The notes beneath the pieces are model-generated. The model saw nothing but the letters and a program-made list of their open reading frames with translations. It made no database searches and had not been told where the DNA came from. 64,000 nucleotides of DNA from an uncultured Collinsella sp. (GTDB lineage: Bacteria > Actinomycetota > Coriobacteriia > Coriobacteriales > Coriobacteriaceae), in contig CATYLC010000001.1 of assembly GCA_958408685.1 (NCBI GenBank), positions 124,001 through 188,000 on the forward strand. Reading direction: 5' to 3'. Made by a program: the position numbers and the translations under genes. Below are positions 1 through 9,282 of this stretch, piece by piece. The stretch's first letter is position 1; each line of letters begins with the position of its first letter.

Positions 1-1
1 T

Positions 2-1333
2 GGCCTGCTGATGGTGTACTCGGCGTCTTCGGTCGAGGCGCTGCACGAGAATGGCTCGGCGACGTTTTTTCTGGGTCGACAGGCCGCGTTTGCCGTGGTC
101 GGTGTTCTGGCGCTGATTGCCATCGTGCGCGTTTTGCCGGACAGCTGGTTTGGGGAGGATGTGCTCAGGATCTTCCTTATCGGCATGATAGGGCTACTGC
201 TTCTGGTGTTCTTGGTGGGCAGCGGCAGCCGCGGCGCCACGCGCTGGCTCAACATCGCCGGTATTCAGTTCCAGCCTTCCGAGTTTTTAAAGCCATTTGC
301 CATTGCGTATTCGGCCATCATGCTTGATCGCTTCTTTTCGCCCGGTGGCAACATCAACGAATTCCTTCGCAAGATGGGCATCTACCTGGGCATTTCGCTC
401 TTTCTGATTTTTATCCAGCCCGATTTCGGTACTGTCCTGATCATCCTGTTGACCCTCATGTGCATGGCGTTGTTTGCGGGTCTCGACCCCAGATTTATCA
501 TCGGCGTGCTAATCTTCGGCATTCTCGTGATCGTGATTGCGCTTGTCGCAGAGCCGTACCGTATGGTGCGTATTCAGGTTGCCTTGAACCCTTGGGCCGA
601 CGAGTATGGTGACGGCTATCAGGCCACGCTTGCCATCATGGCCTTTGCCTCGGGCGGTCTGTTCGGCCGTGGCATCGGCAACTCAACCATGAAGTACTCG
701 TATCTGCCCGAGGCACACAACGACTACATCTTGGCCATCATTGGCGAGGAAGTCGGTTTTGTCGGAACCGTGCTGTTCTTCTTGGTGTTTGCGATGCTGA
801 TCTACTCGGCGTTTCGCATTGCCGAGCAGGCGACCGATCGTCGGGGCGCGCTCATGGCGTCTGGCTCCGCGGTCATTCTCGCGGTGCAGTTTTTGATTAA
901 CGCGCTGGGCATCCTCAACGTGTTTCCCATGACGGGCAAACCGTTGCCGTTTATTAGCTACGGCGGTTCGTCGATTATTGTGTCGCTCATGCTTGCCGGG
1001 TTGATCCTGCGCGTTTCGTACGAGAGCGCCCGCCGCGATGAGTATGACCGCCGCCGTGAGAGCTTTGCCGTTATGGATGAGAGTACCGCCGGCTTGCCCC
1101 ACGTGCGCGGCGAGCGATCTTCGCGTAACGGTTTTACCGTCCTGGATGGCTCTGCGACCGACCCCGCAGCCCGCCCGCGTCAGCGAACGGTGCCGCAAGG
1201 TCGTCCTCAGCGCCCCACTCCTCGCAATGCGGGCGGCGGATATAATCGAATCGATTTGAACTCGGACCCGTCGGCGCGTCTGCGTACCGACGACCAGGGA
1301 CCGCGTGTACGAAGGGACTACCATGACCGATAA
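2..1333 (+). CDS. ftsW: FtsW, SEDS-family septal peptidoglycan polymerase (5' end missing)
   Basis: Polytopic membrane glycosyltransferase that polymerises lipid II at the division septum with its partner class B PBP. The frame is open from base 2 and the first visible residues, GLLMVYSASS, match the conserved first transmembrane region, so the true start lies upstream. Family signatures are visible: the W-L-N-I and QPSEFLK stretch about 90 residues in, and the late FPMTGKPLPFISYGGSS loop. Roughly the last 100 residues form a charged, Arg/Pro-rich cytoplasmic tail without membrane segments. The stop overlaps the murG start by 11 bases, which implies translational coupling. RodA is the only close alternative; the neighbours murG, murC, ftsQ and ftsZ favour FtsW. 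Confidence 0.95.
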   Translation, partial: GLLMVYSASSVEALHENGSATFFLGRQAAFAVVGVLALIAIVRVLPDSWFGEDVLRIFLIGMIGLLLLVFLVGSGSRGATRWLNIAGIQFQPSEFLKPFAIAYSAIMLDRFFSPGGNINEFLRKMGIYLGISLFLIFIQPDFGTVLIILLTLMCMALFAGLDPRFIIGVLIFGILVIVIALVAEPYRMVRIQVALNPWADEYGDGYQATLAIMAFASGGLFGRGIGNSTMKYSYLPEAHNDYILAIIGEEVGFVGTVLFFLVFAMLIYSAFRIAEQATDRRGALMASGSAVILAVQFLINALGILNVFPMTGKPLPFISYGGSSIIVSLMLAGLILRVSYESARRDEYDRRRESFAVMDESTAGLPHVRGERSSRNGFTVLDGSATDPAARPRQRTVPQGRPQRPTPRNAGGGYNRIDLNSDPSARLRTDDQGPRVRRDYHDR

Positions 1334-2438
1334 AATGACCGTTGCTATTGCAGCCGGCGGCACGGCAGGACACATCAACCCCGCGCTCGCCTTGGCCGAA
1401 GAGCTGCGTGACCGTGGCCACCACGTTGTGTTCGTGGGCCAGTCGCGCAAGCTCGAGGGTCGTCTGGTCCCCGAGGCTGGGTTTGATTTTGTGCCCATTA
1501 CGGTCACGGGCTTCGACCGCTCCCGTCCTTGGACGGCGCTGACCTCGCTGTGGCGTGTCAACAAGGCCAAGCGTGCGCTCGCCAGTCATTTCTCAAAGGT
1601 CGGCAAGCCCGATGCCGCCATCGGTTTTGGTGCCTATGTCGAGGTTCCACTGCTGGGGTGGTGCAAGGGCGCAGGCGTCCCGTATCTGCTGCATGAGCAG
1701 AACTCTGTTCCGGGCCTGGCCAACAAGATGATGAACTCCCACGCCGCCCGCGTGTGCATCTCGGTGCCGGCAGCGCGTTCGGTCTTTGAGCGCGAAGGTG
1801 ACCCTGGCCACGTGCTCATGACCGGCAACCCCGTACGTCGCTCGGTAATCGAGGGCGATCGCGCTCGCGGCCGCAAGGCACTTGGCGTTCCCGAGGACGC
1901 TACGCTGCTGCTCGTCTTTGGCGGTTCACTTGGCGCCCAGCACCTCAACGAGCGCGTGGCTTCGCTCAAAAACGAGCTGCTTTCGCGCAAGAACCTCTAT
2001 GTGTTGCATTCGACGGGTGCCGACGGCTTTGAGGAGACCGAGCGCGCTTTGGCGCTGACGCCCGAGGAGGCGAAGCGTTACCGCGTCCAGCCTTACATCG
2101 ACAACATGGGCGATATGCTGGCTGCTGCCGATTTGGTGCTCTCGCGTTCGGGCGCATCGAGCGTGGCCGAGATCGCTGCACTCGCCGTGCCTTCGGTGCT
2201 CGTGCCGTACCCGCACGCCACGGCCGATCACCAAACCACCAATGCCCGTTATCTGGTCGACGCCGGGGCCGGCGTGCTCTGCGCCGATGCCGATATCGAC
2301 GGTTCTGCCTTTGCCGATGAGCTGCTGCACCTGGTCGATGACGCGGCGGCGCGCGACGCCATGCGTCAGGCGGCGCGTGGTCTGGCTCAGGATAGGGCCG
2401 CCGCTCTTCTGGCGGATGCGGTAGAGGGTTTGCGTTAG
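1323..2438 (+). CDS. murG: MurG, UDP-GlcNAc:lipid I N-acetylglucosamine transferase
   Basis: Converts lipid I to lipid II on the inner face of the membrane. The 371-residue product has the glycine-rich N-terminal loop AAGGTAGHINPALALAEEL, the mid-protein FGGSLGAQHLNE, and the C-terminal donor-binding block with RSGASSVAEIAALAVPSVL followed by ATADHQTTNA. The ATG at 1323 is chosen because GAAGGGA (1311-1317) precedes it at a normal distance; a GTG 18 bases upstream would bury that ribosome site. Length is normal for the family. It lies between ftsW and murC in the standard division-cluster order. Confidence 0.96.
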   Translation: MTDKMTVAIAAGGTAGHINPALALAEELRDRGHHVVFVGQSRKLEGRLVPEAGFDFVPITVTGFDRSRPWTALTSLWRVNKAKRALASHFSKVGKPDAAIGFGAYVEVPLLGWCKGAGVPYLLHEQNSVPGLANKMMNSHAARVCISVPAARSVFEREGDPGHVLMTGNPVRRSVIEGDRARGRKALGVPEDATLLLVFGGSLGAQHLNERVASLKNELLSRKNLYVLHSTGADGFEETERALALTPEEAKRYRVQPYIDNMGDMLAAADLVLSRSGASSVAEIAALAVPSVLVPYPHATADHQTTNARYLVDAGAGVLCADADIDGSAFADELLHLVDDAAARDAMRQAARGLAQDRAAALLADAVEGLR

Positions 2439-2535
2439 TTAGACGGGATATCGTCGGTCGCCCTCGCGCTGATGCGGTTGGTGCGGTACAGTTAACAGGT
2501 TACAGGCAGTGTTTACGCAAGGAGTACACGAGCAC

Positions 2536-3954
2536 ATGGCTGATTCCCAGACTGCAACCTCCGCGCCCGAGTTTAAGAGCGCCCACTTTATCGGTATCGG
2601 CGGCACCGGCATGAGCGGCATCGCCCTCGTTCTGCACGAGCGCGGTTATGCCGTTACCGGCTCCGACCTTAAGACGTCACGTTATATCCGCCAGCTTACC
2701 CGCGCTGGTGTGAAGGTGCATGTGGGCCATGAGGCCGCCACGATCGACGAGGTCAAGCCCGACGTGGTTGTTGTCTCTACCGCTATTCCGGAGTCCAACC
2801 CTGAACTCGTGCGCGCTCGCGAGCTTGGTATTCCCGTGTGGCCCCGTGCCAAGATGCTCTCTGCTTTGGGCCACGGCTACACCACCGTCGCTGTTGCCGG
2901 CACGCATGGCAAGACCACCACGTCTTCGATGTGCGCCACCATGCTCGACCGCATGGGCCTGGATCCGAGCTTCTTGATCGGCGGCATTGTCGAGGGCTAT
3001 GACACGAACGGCAAGAACGGCTCGGGCGACTACTTTGTCGCCGAGGCCGACGAGTCCGACAGCTCCTTCCTGTTCCTGAACCCCAACGTGGTCATTGTGA
3101 CCAACGTCGAGGCCGACCACCTCGATCACTACTCGGGTATCGAGGAGATCGAGACAACTTTCGCCAAATTCATGAGCCTGGTGGGCGAGGACGGCACCGT
3201 CATCGTCTGCGGTGAGGACCCGCATCTGGTCGAGCTCGCCAAGTCGACGGGCCGTCACGTGCTTTCCTACGGCTTTGCCGAGAGCAACGACATCGTCTGC
3301 ATGCACCCGGATGTCAAGGGCATCCAGAGTGACTTTATCGTTCGCTTTGAGGACGGCACTGAGCATGCTGTGGAGATCAAGAGCAATCCCGGTCGCCACA
3401 ACATGCTCAACGCCACGGCGGTGCTCACCGTCGCCCATGTCCTGGGCCTTGACATCGACTCCGCCGCCAAGGCGCTCTCGAGCTTTGAGGGCGTCCGCCG
3501 TCGCTTTACCCACGTGGGCGATATCGATGGCATCACCGTGGTCGATGATTACGGCCATCACCCCACCGAGATCAAGGCGACGCTTGCTGCCGCTTCGTCG
3601 CTGGGCTACAAGCATGTCGACGTCGTGTTCCAGCCGCACCGCTATTCGCGCCTGCAGGCCCTGTGCGACGACTTTGCCGATGCATTTGCCAATGCCGATA
3701 AACTGCTGTTGATTGATGTGTTCTCGGCTGGCGAGATGCCCATTCCGGGTGTCACCTCTAAGATGCTCGCCGATACCGTGCGCGCCAAGCATCCTGGCAA
3801 GGAGGTCGTGTACTGCTCCAGCCGTCTTGAGCTTAATCAGGAGCTCGAGCAGATGGTGGGCGAGGGCGACCTGCTGCTCACTATGGGTGCTGGTGACGTT
3901 ACGACCGTCGGTCCCGAGTTCATTGAGTATCTGACTGCCAAGAAAGACGCTTAA
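2536..3954 (+). CDS. murC: MurC, UDP-N-acetylmuramate--L-alanine ligase
   Basis: ATP-dependent ligase that adds L-Ala to UDP-MurNAc, the first peptide step of wall precursor synthesis in the cytoplasm. The 472-residue product shows the Mur-ligase domains in order: N-terminal Rossmann-like GIGGTGMSGIA, the central ATP loop GTHGKTTTSSM near residue 125, and the C-terminal domain with DYGHHPTEI near residue 335. The ATG at 2536 has AAGGAG (2519-2524) upstream; an in-frame GTG at 2509 lies too close to that site to be the start. About 100 bases separate it from murG. Confidence 0.96.
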   Translation: MADSQTATSAPEFKSAHFIGIGGTGMSGIALVLHERGYAVTGSDLKTSRYIRQLTRAGVKVHVGHEAATIDEVKPDVVVVSTAIPESNPELVRARELGIPVWPRAKMLSALGHGYTTVAVAGTHGKTTTSSMCATMLDRMGLDPSFLIGGIVEGYDTNGKNGSGDYFVAEADESDSSFLFLNPNVVIVTNVEADHLDHYSGIEEIETTFAKFMSLVGEDGTVIVCGEDPHLVELAKSTGRHVLSYGFAESNDIVCMHPDVKGIQSDFIVRFEDGTEHAVEIKSNPGRHNMLNATAVLTVAHVLGLDIDSAAKALSSFEGVRRRFTHVGDIDGITVVDDYGHHPTEIKATLAAASSLGYKHVDVVFQPHRYSRLQALCDDFADAFANADKLLLIDVFSAGEMPIPGVTSKMLADTVRAKHPGKEVVYCSSRLELNQELEQMVGEGDLLLTMGAGDVTTVGPEFIEYLTAKKDA

Positions 3955-3959
3955 GTCTA

Positions 3960-4871
3960 ATGGGTCTGTTTAACGCCGTCATGGCGCTCTCGGGCATGAT
4001 CGACACGGATGTGATCGAGGACGAGCGCCTTGCGCGTCATACGAGCTATCGTATCGGCGGCAAGGCCGACCTCTTTGTGACGTGCCATAGCTATCATGCC
4101 CTCCGCCGTGCCGTGGCGGTGCTCGATCGCGAGCAGGTGCCGTGGGTCATCATCGGCAAGGGCTCCAATCTGCTGGTTGCCGATGGCGGTTATCGCGGTG
4201 CCGTCATTTCGCTCGGACGTGAGTTTCAGCGCACGGTTGTTGCCGATGACGGTTGTACGCTGACGGTCGGTGCGGGCGTGATGTTTGCGCGCTTGGTCAA
4301 CGATGCCCTGTCGCGTAGCCTCTCGGGCCTTGAGTTTGCCGTTGGCATCCCTGGTTCGGTCGGCGGTGCGATATCTATGAATGCCGGCACACGGACCGAG
4401 TGGATTGGCTCGCTGGTTGAGGATGTCGTAACGTTTGACCCGGCATCCGGTATCAAGCATTATGCGGGGTCCGAGATCACTTGGGGCTACCGCGAATGTA
4501 GCCTTCCCCGCAATGAGATCATCCTCGAGTGCGTGCTCAAGCTTAAACCGGCGCCCAAGGCCGACATTCGCGAGCGCATGGAGCGGTACCTCACGAGGCG
4601 CAAGCGTACACAGCCCATGGGTCGCGCATCCTGCGGGTCGGTCTTTCGCAATCCGCCCGATGCGAGCGTGGGCAAGCTTATCGAGGATTGTGGATTAAAG
4701 GGTTTTTCGATTGGCGGCGCGGAAGTTTCGCCCGTTCACGCTAATTTTATCGTTAATAACGGAACTGCCTCGGCCGATGACGTTGCCGCGGTTATCAGAC
4801 ATGTGCACGGAAAGGTGAGGGAGGCGTATGGCATCGAGCTCAGACCGGAAGTTAAATTCCTCGGCTTCTAG
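3960..4871 (+). CDS. murB: MurB, UDP-N-acetylenolpyruvoylglucosamine reductase
   Basis: FAD enzyme that reduces UDP-GlcNAc-enolpyruvate to UDP-MurNAc using NADPH. The 303-residue product has the FAD-binding segments IGKGSNLLVADGGYRG and FAVGIPGSVGGAISMNAG, and the C-terminal substrate motif ASCGSVFRNP, whose Ser is the expected proton donor. This compact form fits the type II MurB of Gram-positive bacteria. The ATG at 3960 follows the murC stop by five bases with only a weak ribosome site, so coupling to murC is likely. The 3' end overlaps ftsQ by 44 bases. Confidence 0.95.
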   Translation: MGLFNAVMALSGMIDTDVIEDERLARHTSYRIGGKADLFVTCHSYHALRRAVAVLDREQVPWVIIGKGSNLLVADGGYRGAVISLGREFQRTVVADDGCTLTVGAGVMFARLVNDALSRSLSGLEFAVGIPGSVGGAISMNAGTRTEWIGSLVEDVVTFDPASGIKHYAGSEITWGYRECSLPRNEIILECVLKLKPAPKADIRERMERYLTRRKRTQPMGRASCGSVFRNPPDASVGKLIEDCGLKGFSIGGAEVSPVHANFIVNNGTASADDVAAVIRHVHGKVREAYGIELRPEVKFLGF

Positions 4872-6084
4872 AGCATCGAAACCCACCTTCCGCCGCGCCG
4901 GAGGGCGTTCCGGCGCGCCTGCCAAACCTCAACGCAATACCGTCGCGCACTCTAAGTCTGTCGGGCATGCTCGACAGACCAGTCGTCCGGTTGTCGGCTC
5001 GCAGCTCGGTAATCGTCCGGCCGCAAAAAAGTCCTCGCGTCCCTCGGTGACGTCAAAGCCTGTTATGGGCGCCAAACCTGCCCGTCCCATGGCAACTCCT
5101 AAGCCCTCGACGGGAACTAAGGCGGCGCGTCCGGGTCGCACGCTGGGCGCATCGAAACCGCGCTCGCTGACATCGGTGCCGGCTACCGCCAAGAAGCCTT
5201 CGGGTAAAAAAGGCGTCAACCCGTTGTCTTCACTTGGGGCGATGGCAAATAAAACGTCAGACGCCGCTTCTCTCGTTACAGGCAAAGGCAAAATCGTGGG
5301 CGGCGTTCTGGCCGTCTTGGCCGTGCTCGTCGTCGTTGCCGTCGTGGTGATCAACTCTGGATTGTTTACCGCCACTGATATTCAGATTCAAGGCAGCGAG
5401 CATGTGACGAAGCACGATGCTATCCAGCTGATCGATTTGCCCGAGGGAACGTCGCTTTTTAACGTCGATCCTGACCAGATTACCGAGGACCTCAAGCAGA
5501 ACCCGTGGGTGTTGGGCGTGGATGTCCAGCGTCAGTTCCCGCATACGCTCATCATTACGCCGATGGAGCGCAAGGTCATCGCAATTGCCTATATCAGCTC
5601 CGATGACCTTGCCTGGGCCATCGGGGATGATGACACCTGGATCGCCCCGCTGTCGACGTCGGTCGAAGTGGATGACCAGGGCAACGTCATCACGACGGGG
5701 CAGGGCTCAAATACCCTGACCGGCATTGATGCCGCGCTGGCGCTCGCTAAGCACTATGGCGCGGTGTTGTTGACTGATGTCTCGGCGGATGTCGCTCCGG
5801 TTTCCGGCCAGGCGGTGAGCTCCAAGGCCGTTAAGGCTGGCTTGGATTATGTGCGTGGTTTTTCGAGCGAGTTCTTGGGACAAGTCAAGGATATTTCCAC
5901 GCCTTCGGTCGAAGCCATCTCGGCAAACCTCAATAACGGCATTGAGGTGTCGCTGGGTGATTCGAACGATATCGTCAAGAAGGAGCGCGTAGTCACCAAG
6001 CTGCTTTCGCAGGTAGAGGGCGTAACGTATATCAATGTGCGCTCTCCGGGTAACTATACATTTAGGAACGCTCCGACCTCGTAG
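4828..6084 (+). CDS. ftsQ: FtsQ/DivIB-type division protein with long basic N-terminal tail
   Basis: Single-pass divisome protein. The 418-residue product has an unusually long cytoplasmic N-terminus of about 145 residues, rich in Lys, Arg, Pro, Ser and Thr with repeated short KP-containing units. One membrane helix follows (about 152-172, Val/Leu/Ala rich), then a POTRA domain (about 175-245, beginning with the typical TATDIQIQGSEHVT pattern) and the FtsQ beta domain. The start at 4828 has GGGAGG just upstream and lies inside the end of murB. Position between murB and ftsZ is the standard one. The tail is low complexity; its function is not readable. Confidence 0.9.
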   Translation: MASSSDRKLNSSASRASKPTFRRAGGRSGAPAKPQRNTVAHSKSVGHARQTSRPVVGSQLGNRPAAKKSSRPSVTSKPVMGAKPARPMATPKPSTGTKAARPGRTLGASKPRSLTSVPATAKKPSGKKGVNPLSSLGAMANKTSDAASLVTGKGKIVGGVLAVLAVLVVVAVVVINSGLFTATDIQIQGSEHVTKHDAIQLIDLPEGTSLFNVDPDQITEDLKQNPWVLGVDVQRQFPHTLIITPMERKVIAIAYISSDDLAWAIGDDDTWIAPLSTSVEVDDQGNVITTGQGSNTLTGIDAALALAKHYGAVLLTDVSADVAPVSGQAVSSKAVKAGLDYVRGFSSEFLGQVKDISTPSVEAISANLNNGIEVSLGDSNDIVKKERVVTKLLSQVEGVTYINVRSPGNYTFRNAPTS

Positions 6085-6282
6085 CGCTGGTTGATGCTTT
6101 GTTGAGGGGTCATACCACGCCGTTTATCTGGTTTGTTTGGTTTTCACGGTCAATTATTTGACTGATACGTTCATAATGTGCAACCATAATACGGTTTACC
6201 TTTGCATTTACTTTCAACCTGAAGGTTAATGTGCGCGGGGTCGACCCATGCTATGGCTATAACCTTTGTTCGGAGGACCGAC

Positions 6283-7437
6283 ATGCACGAGACAGAGATC
6301 AACAACTACCTTGCCGTCATTAAGGTGGTCGGCGTCGGCGGCGGCGGTACCAACGCGGTCAATCGAATGATCGAAGAGGGCATCCGCGGCGTCGAGTTTG
6401 TTGCCATCAACACCGATGCTCAGGCACTCGCGATCTCTGATGCCGATATCAAGGTGCACATCGGCACCGACCTTACCCGCGGCCTGGGCGCCGGCGCCAA
6501 CCCCGAGGTTGGCCGCAAGGCTGCCGATGAGTCCCGCGACGACATTGCCGAGGCGCTCGCTGGCGCTGACATGGTGTTCATCACCTGCGGCGAGGGCGGT
6601 GGCACCGGTACCGGCGCTGCTCCCATCGTTGCCGATATCGCGATGAACGAGGTCGGTGCGCTGACCGTCGCCGTCGTGACCAAGCCCTTCACCTTCGAGG
6701 GCCGCAAGCGCAAGAAGAGCGCCGAGGAGGGCATTAAGACCCTCTCCGATTGCGTCGACACCATGATCGTCATCCCTAACGATAAGCTGCTCGACATCGC
6801 CGAGAAGAAGACCACCATGCTCGAGGCCTTCGCGATTGCCGATGGCGTCCTTTCCCAGGGCACCCAGGGCATCACCGACCTCATCACCGTCCCCGGTATC
6901 ATCAACTTGGACTTCGCCGATGTTAAGACCATCATGAAGCAGGCCGGTACCGCCATGATGGGTATCGGTACCTCTTCTGGGGATACCCGTGCCGTCGACG
7001 CTGCCCAGCAGGCCATCTCCAGCCCGCTGCTCGAGAGCTCCATCGATGGCGCCACGCGCGTGCTGCTCTCCATCGCCGGTTCCAAGGACCTGGGCATCCA
7101 GGAGATCAGCGACGCCGCCGACGTTGTCGCCAACGCCGTCGACCCCGAGGCCAACATCATCTTCGGTACCGTTGTCGACGAGTCCCTGGGCGATCAGGTG
7201 CGTATCACCGTCATCGCTACGGGCTTCTCCGACTCCAACGTCAACCGTCAGGACGAGCTCTTTGCTGCTCAGCAGTCTCAGAGCAAGGCCGCTGCCTCCG
7301 CTGAGCCGCAGCGCACCGCTCCTGCCACGAGCCCGGCTCAGGCCGCTCCGACCCGCAACGTCGGTGGCACCGAGCTTCCTAACTTCGGCAACGATCAGTT
7401 CGAGCTTCCCGACTTCCTGAAGCGCGGTAGCTTCTAA
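6283..7437 (+). CDS. ftsZ: FtsZ, tubulin-like division GTPase
   Basis: Polymerises into the cytokinetic Z ring. The 384-residue product has the N-terminal VGVGGGGTNAVNRM, the tubulin signature GGGTGTGAAP, the T7-loop region, and a short linker (about 325-365) ending in the conserved C-terminal peptide ELPDFLKRGSF, which in other bacteria binds SepF and other anchors. The ATG at 6283 is preceded by CGGAGGA. A GTG at 6229 would add an unconserved 18-residue leader and is rejected. About 200 bases separate it from ftsQ, enough for a dedicated promoter, though I see no clean -35/-10 pair. A terminator follows. Confidence 0.98.
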   Translation: MHETEINNYLAVIKVVGVGGGGTNAVNRMIEEGIRGVEFVAINTDAQALAISDADIKVHIGTDLTRGLGAGANPEVGRKAADESRDDIAEALAGADMVFITCGEGGGTGTGAAPIVADIAMNEVGALTVAVVTKPFTFEGRKRKKSAEEGIKTLSDCVDTMIVIPNDKLLDIAEKKTTMLEAFAIADGVLSQGTQGITDLITVPGIINLDFADVKTIMKQAGTAMMGIGTSSGDTRAVDAAQQAISSPLLESSIDGATRVLLSIAGSKDLGIQEISDAADVVANAVDPEANIIFGTVVDESLGDQVRITVIATGFSDSNVNRQDELFAAQQSQSKAAASAEPQRTAPATSPAQAAPTRNVGGTELPNFGNDQFELPDFLKRGSF

Positions 7438-7462
7438 GTCGTTCTTTGCATTGTTGTGCACA

Positions 7463-7492
7463 GGGGCGTGTCCGTATGGACGCGCCCTTTTT
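7463..7492 (+). terminator. Intrinsic terminator after ftsZ
   Basis: GC-rich stem GGGGCGTGTCC / GGACGCGCCC with a four-base loop, directly followed by TTTTT. It separates ftsZ from the pgeF-pst transcript. Confidence 0.85.
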
Positions 7493-7647
7493 ATTTCGAC
7501 TTTGTAAACTAGAACCTCCAATCTCTTTACGTTCCCTTTACGATTGCCTCCAGCGCAGCAGGTATCCTTTTAGAGAAGTATGACAGCCGTATAAACGCGG
7601 GCTGTAGCGGCGATGCCGCGGTACTTGTGTTATTAGGAGGCTTTAGT

Positions 7648-8448
7648 ATGGCAGCACGTGCGGACAACGTTTCGCGTGTCGACCATGATGGAGTTACGTT
7701 GGTGGAGGGCGCGACATCCGATGTTCGCTTTGCCTTCACCGAGCGCGCCGGTGGCGTTTCCGAAGATGCGTACTCCTCACTCAACTTGGGCTCGCATGTT
7801 GGCGATGACCCCTTTGCTGTTCAAGAAAATCGTCGTCGTGCGCTCGAAGCTATGGGTGCCGCCGAGTGCGAGCACAACCTGCTCGTTCCCAATCAGGTCC
7901 ATGGTGATCATATCGTTGCGGTGACCTCGAACGGCGCCGATGACCTTGAGGACGTTCGCGAGCAGATTGCCGAGGGCTGTGATGCCATCGTCTGCACGGC
8001 GCATAACGTGCCCGTGCTGCTCTGCTTTGCCGACTGCGTTCCCGTGGTGCTGGTGGCCCCTGGCGGATTTGCCGTGGTGCACTCCGGTTGGAAGGGCACG
8101 ATTGCACGTATTTCTGCCAAGGCGTGCCAGGCGCTTTGCGATGCTGCCGGCTGCGATGCGAGCAACGTTTCCGCCTATATCGGCCCCCATATCTTGGGTG
8201 ACGAATATGAGGTATCCCAGGAACTCATGGATCGCTTTGCCGCCGAGTTCTCTTGCATCGATGCGAGTGCCTCTCGCATGCTCGATCTTTCCGCTGCCAT
8301 TCGCGAGGCGCTGGTAGATGTCGGTGTCGACGCGGATAATATCGTGGATACCCAGCTTTCGACTGTGCGTCAGAACGACCGCTTTTATTCCTACCGTAAC
8401 GAGGACGGCACCTGTGGGCGCCATGCTGCGATCGGCGTGATGCTATGA
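7648..8448 (+). CDS. pgeF: PgeF/YlmD (YfiH, LACC1-like) purine nucleoside phosphorylase family protein
   Basis: Member of the multicopper-oxidase-like DUF152 family, described as purine nucleoside phosphorylase/adenosine deaminase and, in E. coli, as correcting wrongly incorporated L-Ser in murein precursors. The 266-residue product has the zinc-site residues in NQVHGD, CFADCVPVVL and VHSGWKGT, and the C-terminal DRFYSYRNEDGTCGRH. The start at 7648 has AGGAGG at 7635-7640. The gene normally sits between ftsZ and yggS; here its stop TGA overlaps the ATG of pstS (ATGA), so it leads into a phosphate operon. The preceding terminator implies its own promoter. Confidence 0.88.
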   Translation: MAARADNVSRVDHDGVTLVEGATSDVRFAFTERAGGVSEDAYSSLNLGSHVGDDPFAVQENRRRALEAMGAAECEHNLLVPNQVHGDHIVAVTSNGADDLEDVREQIAEGCDAIVCTAHNVPVLLCFADCVPVVLVAPGGFAVVHSGWKGTIARISAKACQALCDAAGCDASNVSAYIGPHILGDEYEVSQELMDRFAAEFSCIDASASRMLDLSAAIREALVDVGVDADNIVDTQLSTVRQNDRFYSYRNEDGTCGRHAAIGVML

Positions 8449-9281
8449 GAAAGATCGTATCGGTCCTGAGCGCCGCTGTGCTTACGCTTACGCTGTGCGC
8501 CTGTTCTTCGGGATCTTCTACCTCTTCCATTACCGTCGCCGGCTCCACGACCTGCCTTCCTATCGCCGAGATTGCGGCCGAGGGCTTTAAGGAGGAGACC
8601 GGCATCGACGTGCTCGTTTCCGGTTTGGGTTCTTCCGCTGGCATCGAGGCCGTCAGCGCCGGCACAGCCGATATCGCCAGCTCCTCCCGTGGACTCAATG
8701 CCGACGAACAGGATCTGGGCCTGACTCCCATCGTCATTGCCCACGACGGTATCGCGGTCATCGTGAACGACGATAACCCGGTCGATAACCTCTCGACCGA
8801 GCAGCTCCGCGATATTTACGCCGGCAAGATCACCAACTGGAAAGAAGTCGGTGGCGAGGACCTGAGGATCCAGGTCATCAATCGAGATGAGGCGTCCGGC
8901 ACGCGTGAGGCCTTCCGCACCATCGTGATGGACGGCACCCCGTTCGATCGCCGCTCGGCCGTTCTTTCGGGCACGGGCCAGGTGCGCGACGTGGTATCTC
9001 GTTCGCGCGGTGCCATTGGCTACATTTCGCTGGGCTTCGTCGATAGCCTCAACGCCAAGACCTCGGTCAAGGCCGTCTCGGTCAATCATGTTGAGGCGTC
9101 CGAGAAGACGGTCGCGAGCGGTGGCTATCCCATCTCACGCGACCTTTACTTCTTTGTGAAGGGTGCGCCTTCGCAGCAGGCGCAGGATTACATCGACTAT
9201 GTGACGTCCGAAAAGATGGACAAGCAGATTCGCGAGGCGGGCTTTATTCCCGTCACCAACGACGAGAAGGGGAGTGAGTAG
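8445..9281 (+). CDS. pstS: PstS, phosphate-binding lipoprotein
   Basis: Extracytoplasmic receptor of the high-affinity phosphate ABC importer. The 278-residue product begins with a lipoprotein signal peptide ending in the lipobox LCAC (Cys near residue 20), then a type II periplasmic-binding fold that starts ITVAGSTTCLPIAE. The phosphate-site pattern DEASGTREAF is visible, and so is the Ser-rich SRGLNADE segment. The ATG overlaps the pgeF stop by four bases, so translation is probably coupled. It heads the pstSCAB-phoU run. Confidence 0.95.
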   Translation: MRKIVSVLSAAVLTLTLCACSSGSSTSSITVAGSTTCLPIAEIAAEGFKEETGIDVLVSGLGSSAGIEAVSAGTADIASSSRGLNADEQDLGLTPIVIAHDGIAVIVNDDNPVDNLSTEQLRDIYAGKITNWKEVGGEDLRIQVINRDEASGTREAFRTIVMDGTPFDRRSAVLSGTGQVRDVVSRSRGAIGYISLGFVDSLNAKTSVKAVSVNHVEASEKTVASGGYPISRDLYFFVKGAPSQQAQDYIDYVTSEKMDKQIREAGFIPVTNDEKGSE

Positions 9282-9282
9282 C

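Noticed and set aside
6226..7521. 431-codon minus-strand frame opposite ftsZ
   Set aside because: Complete antisense of ftsZ; no ribosome site and no recognisable protein.
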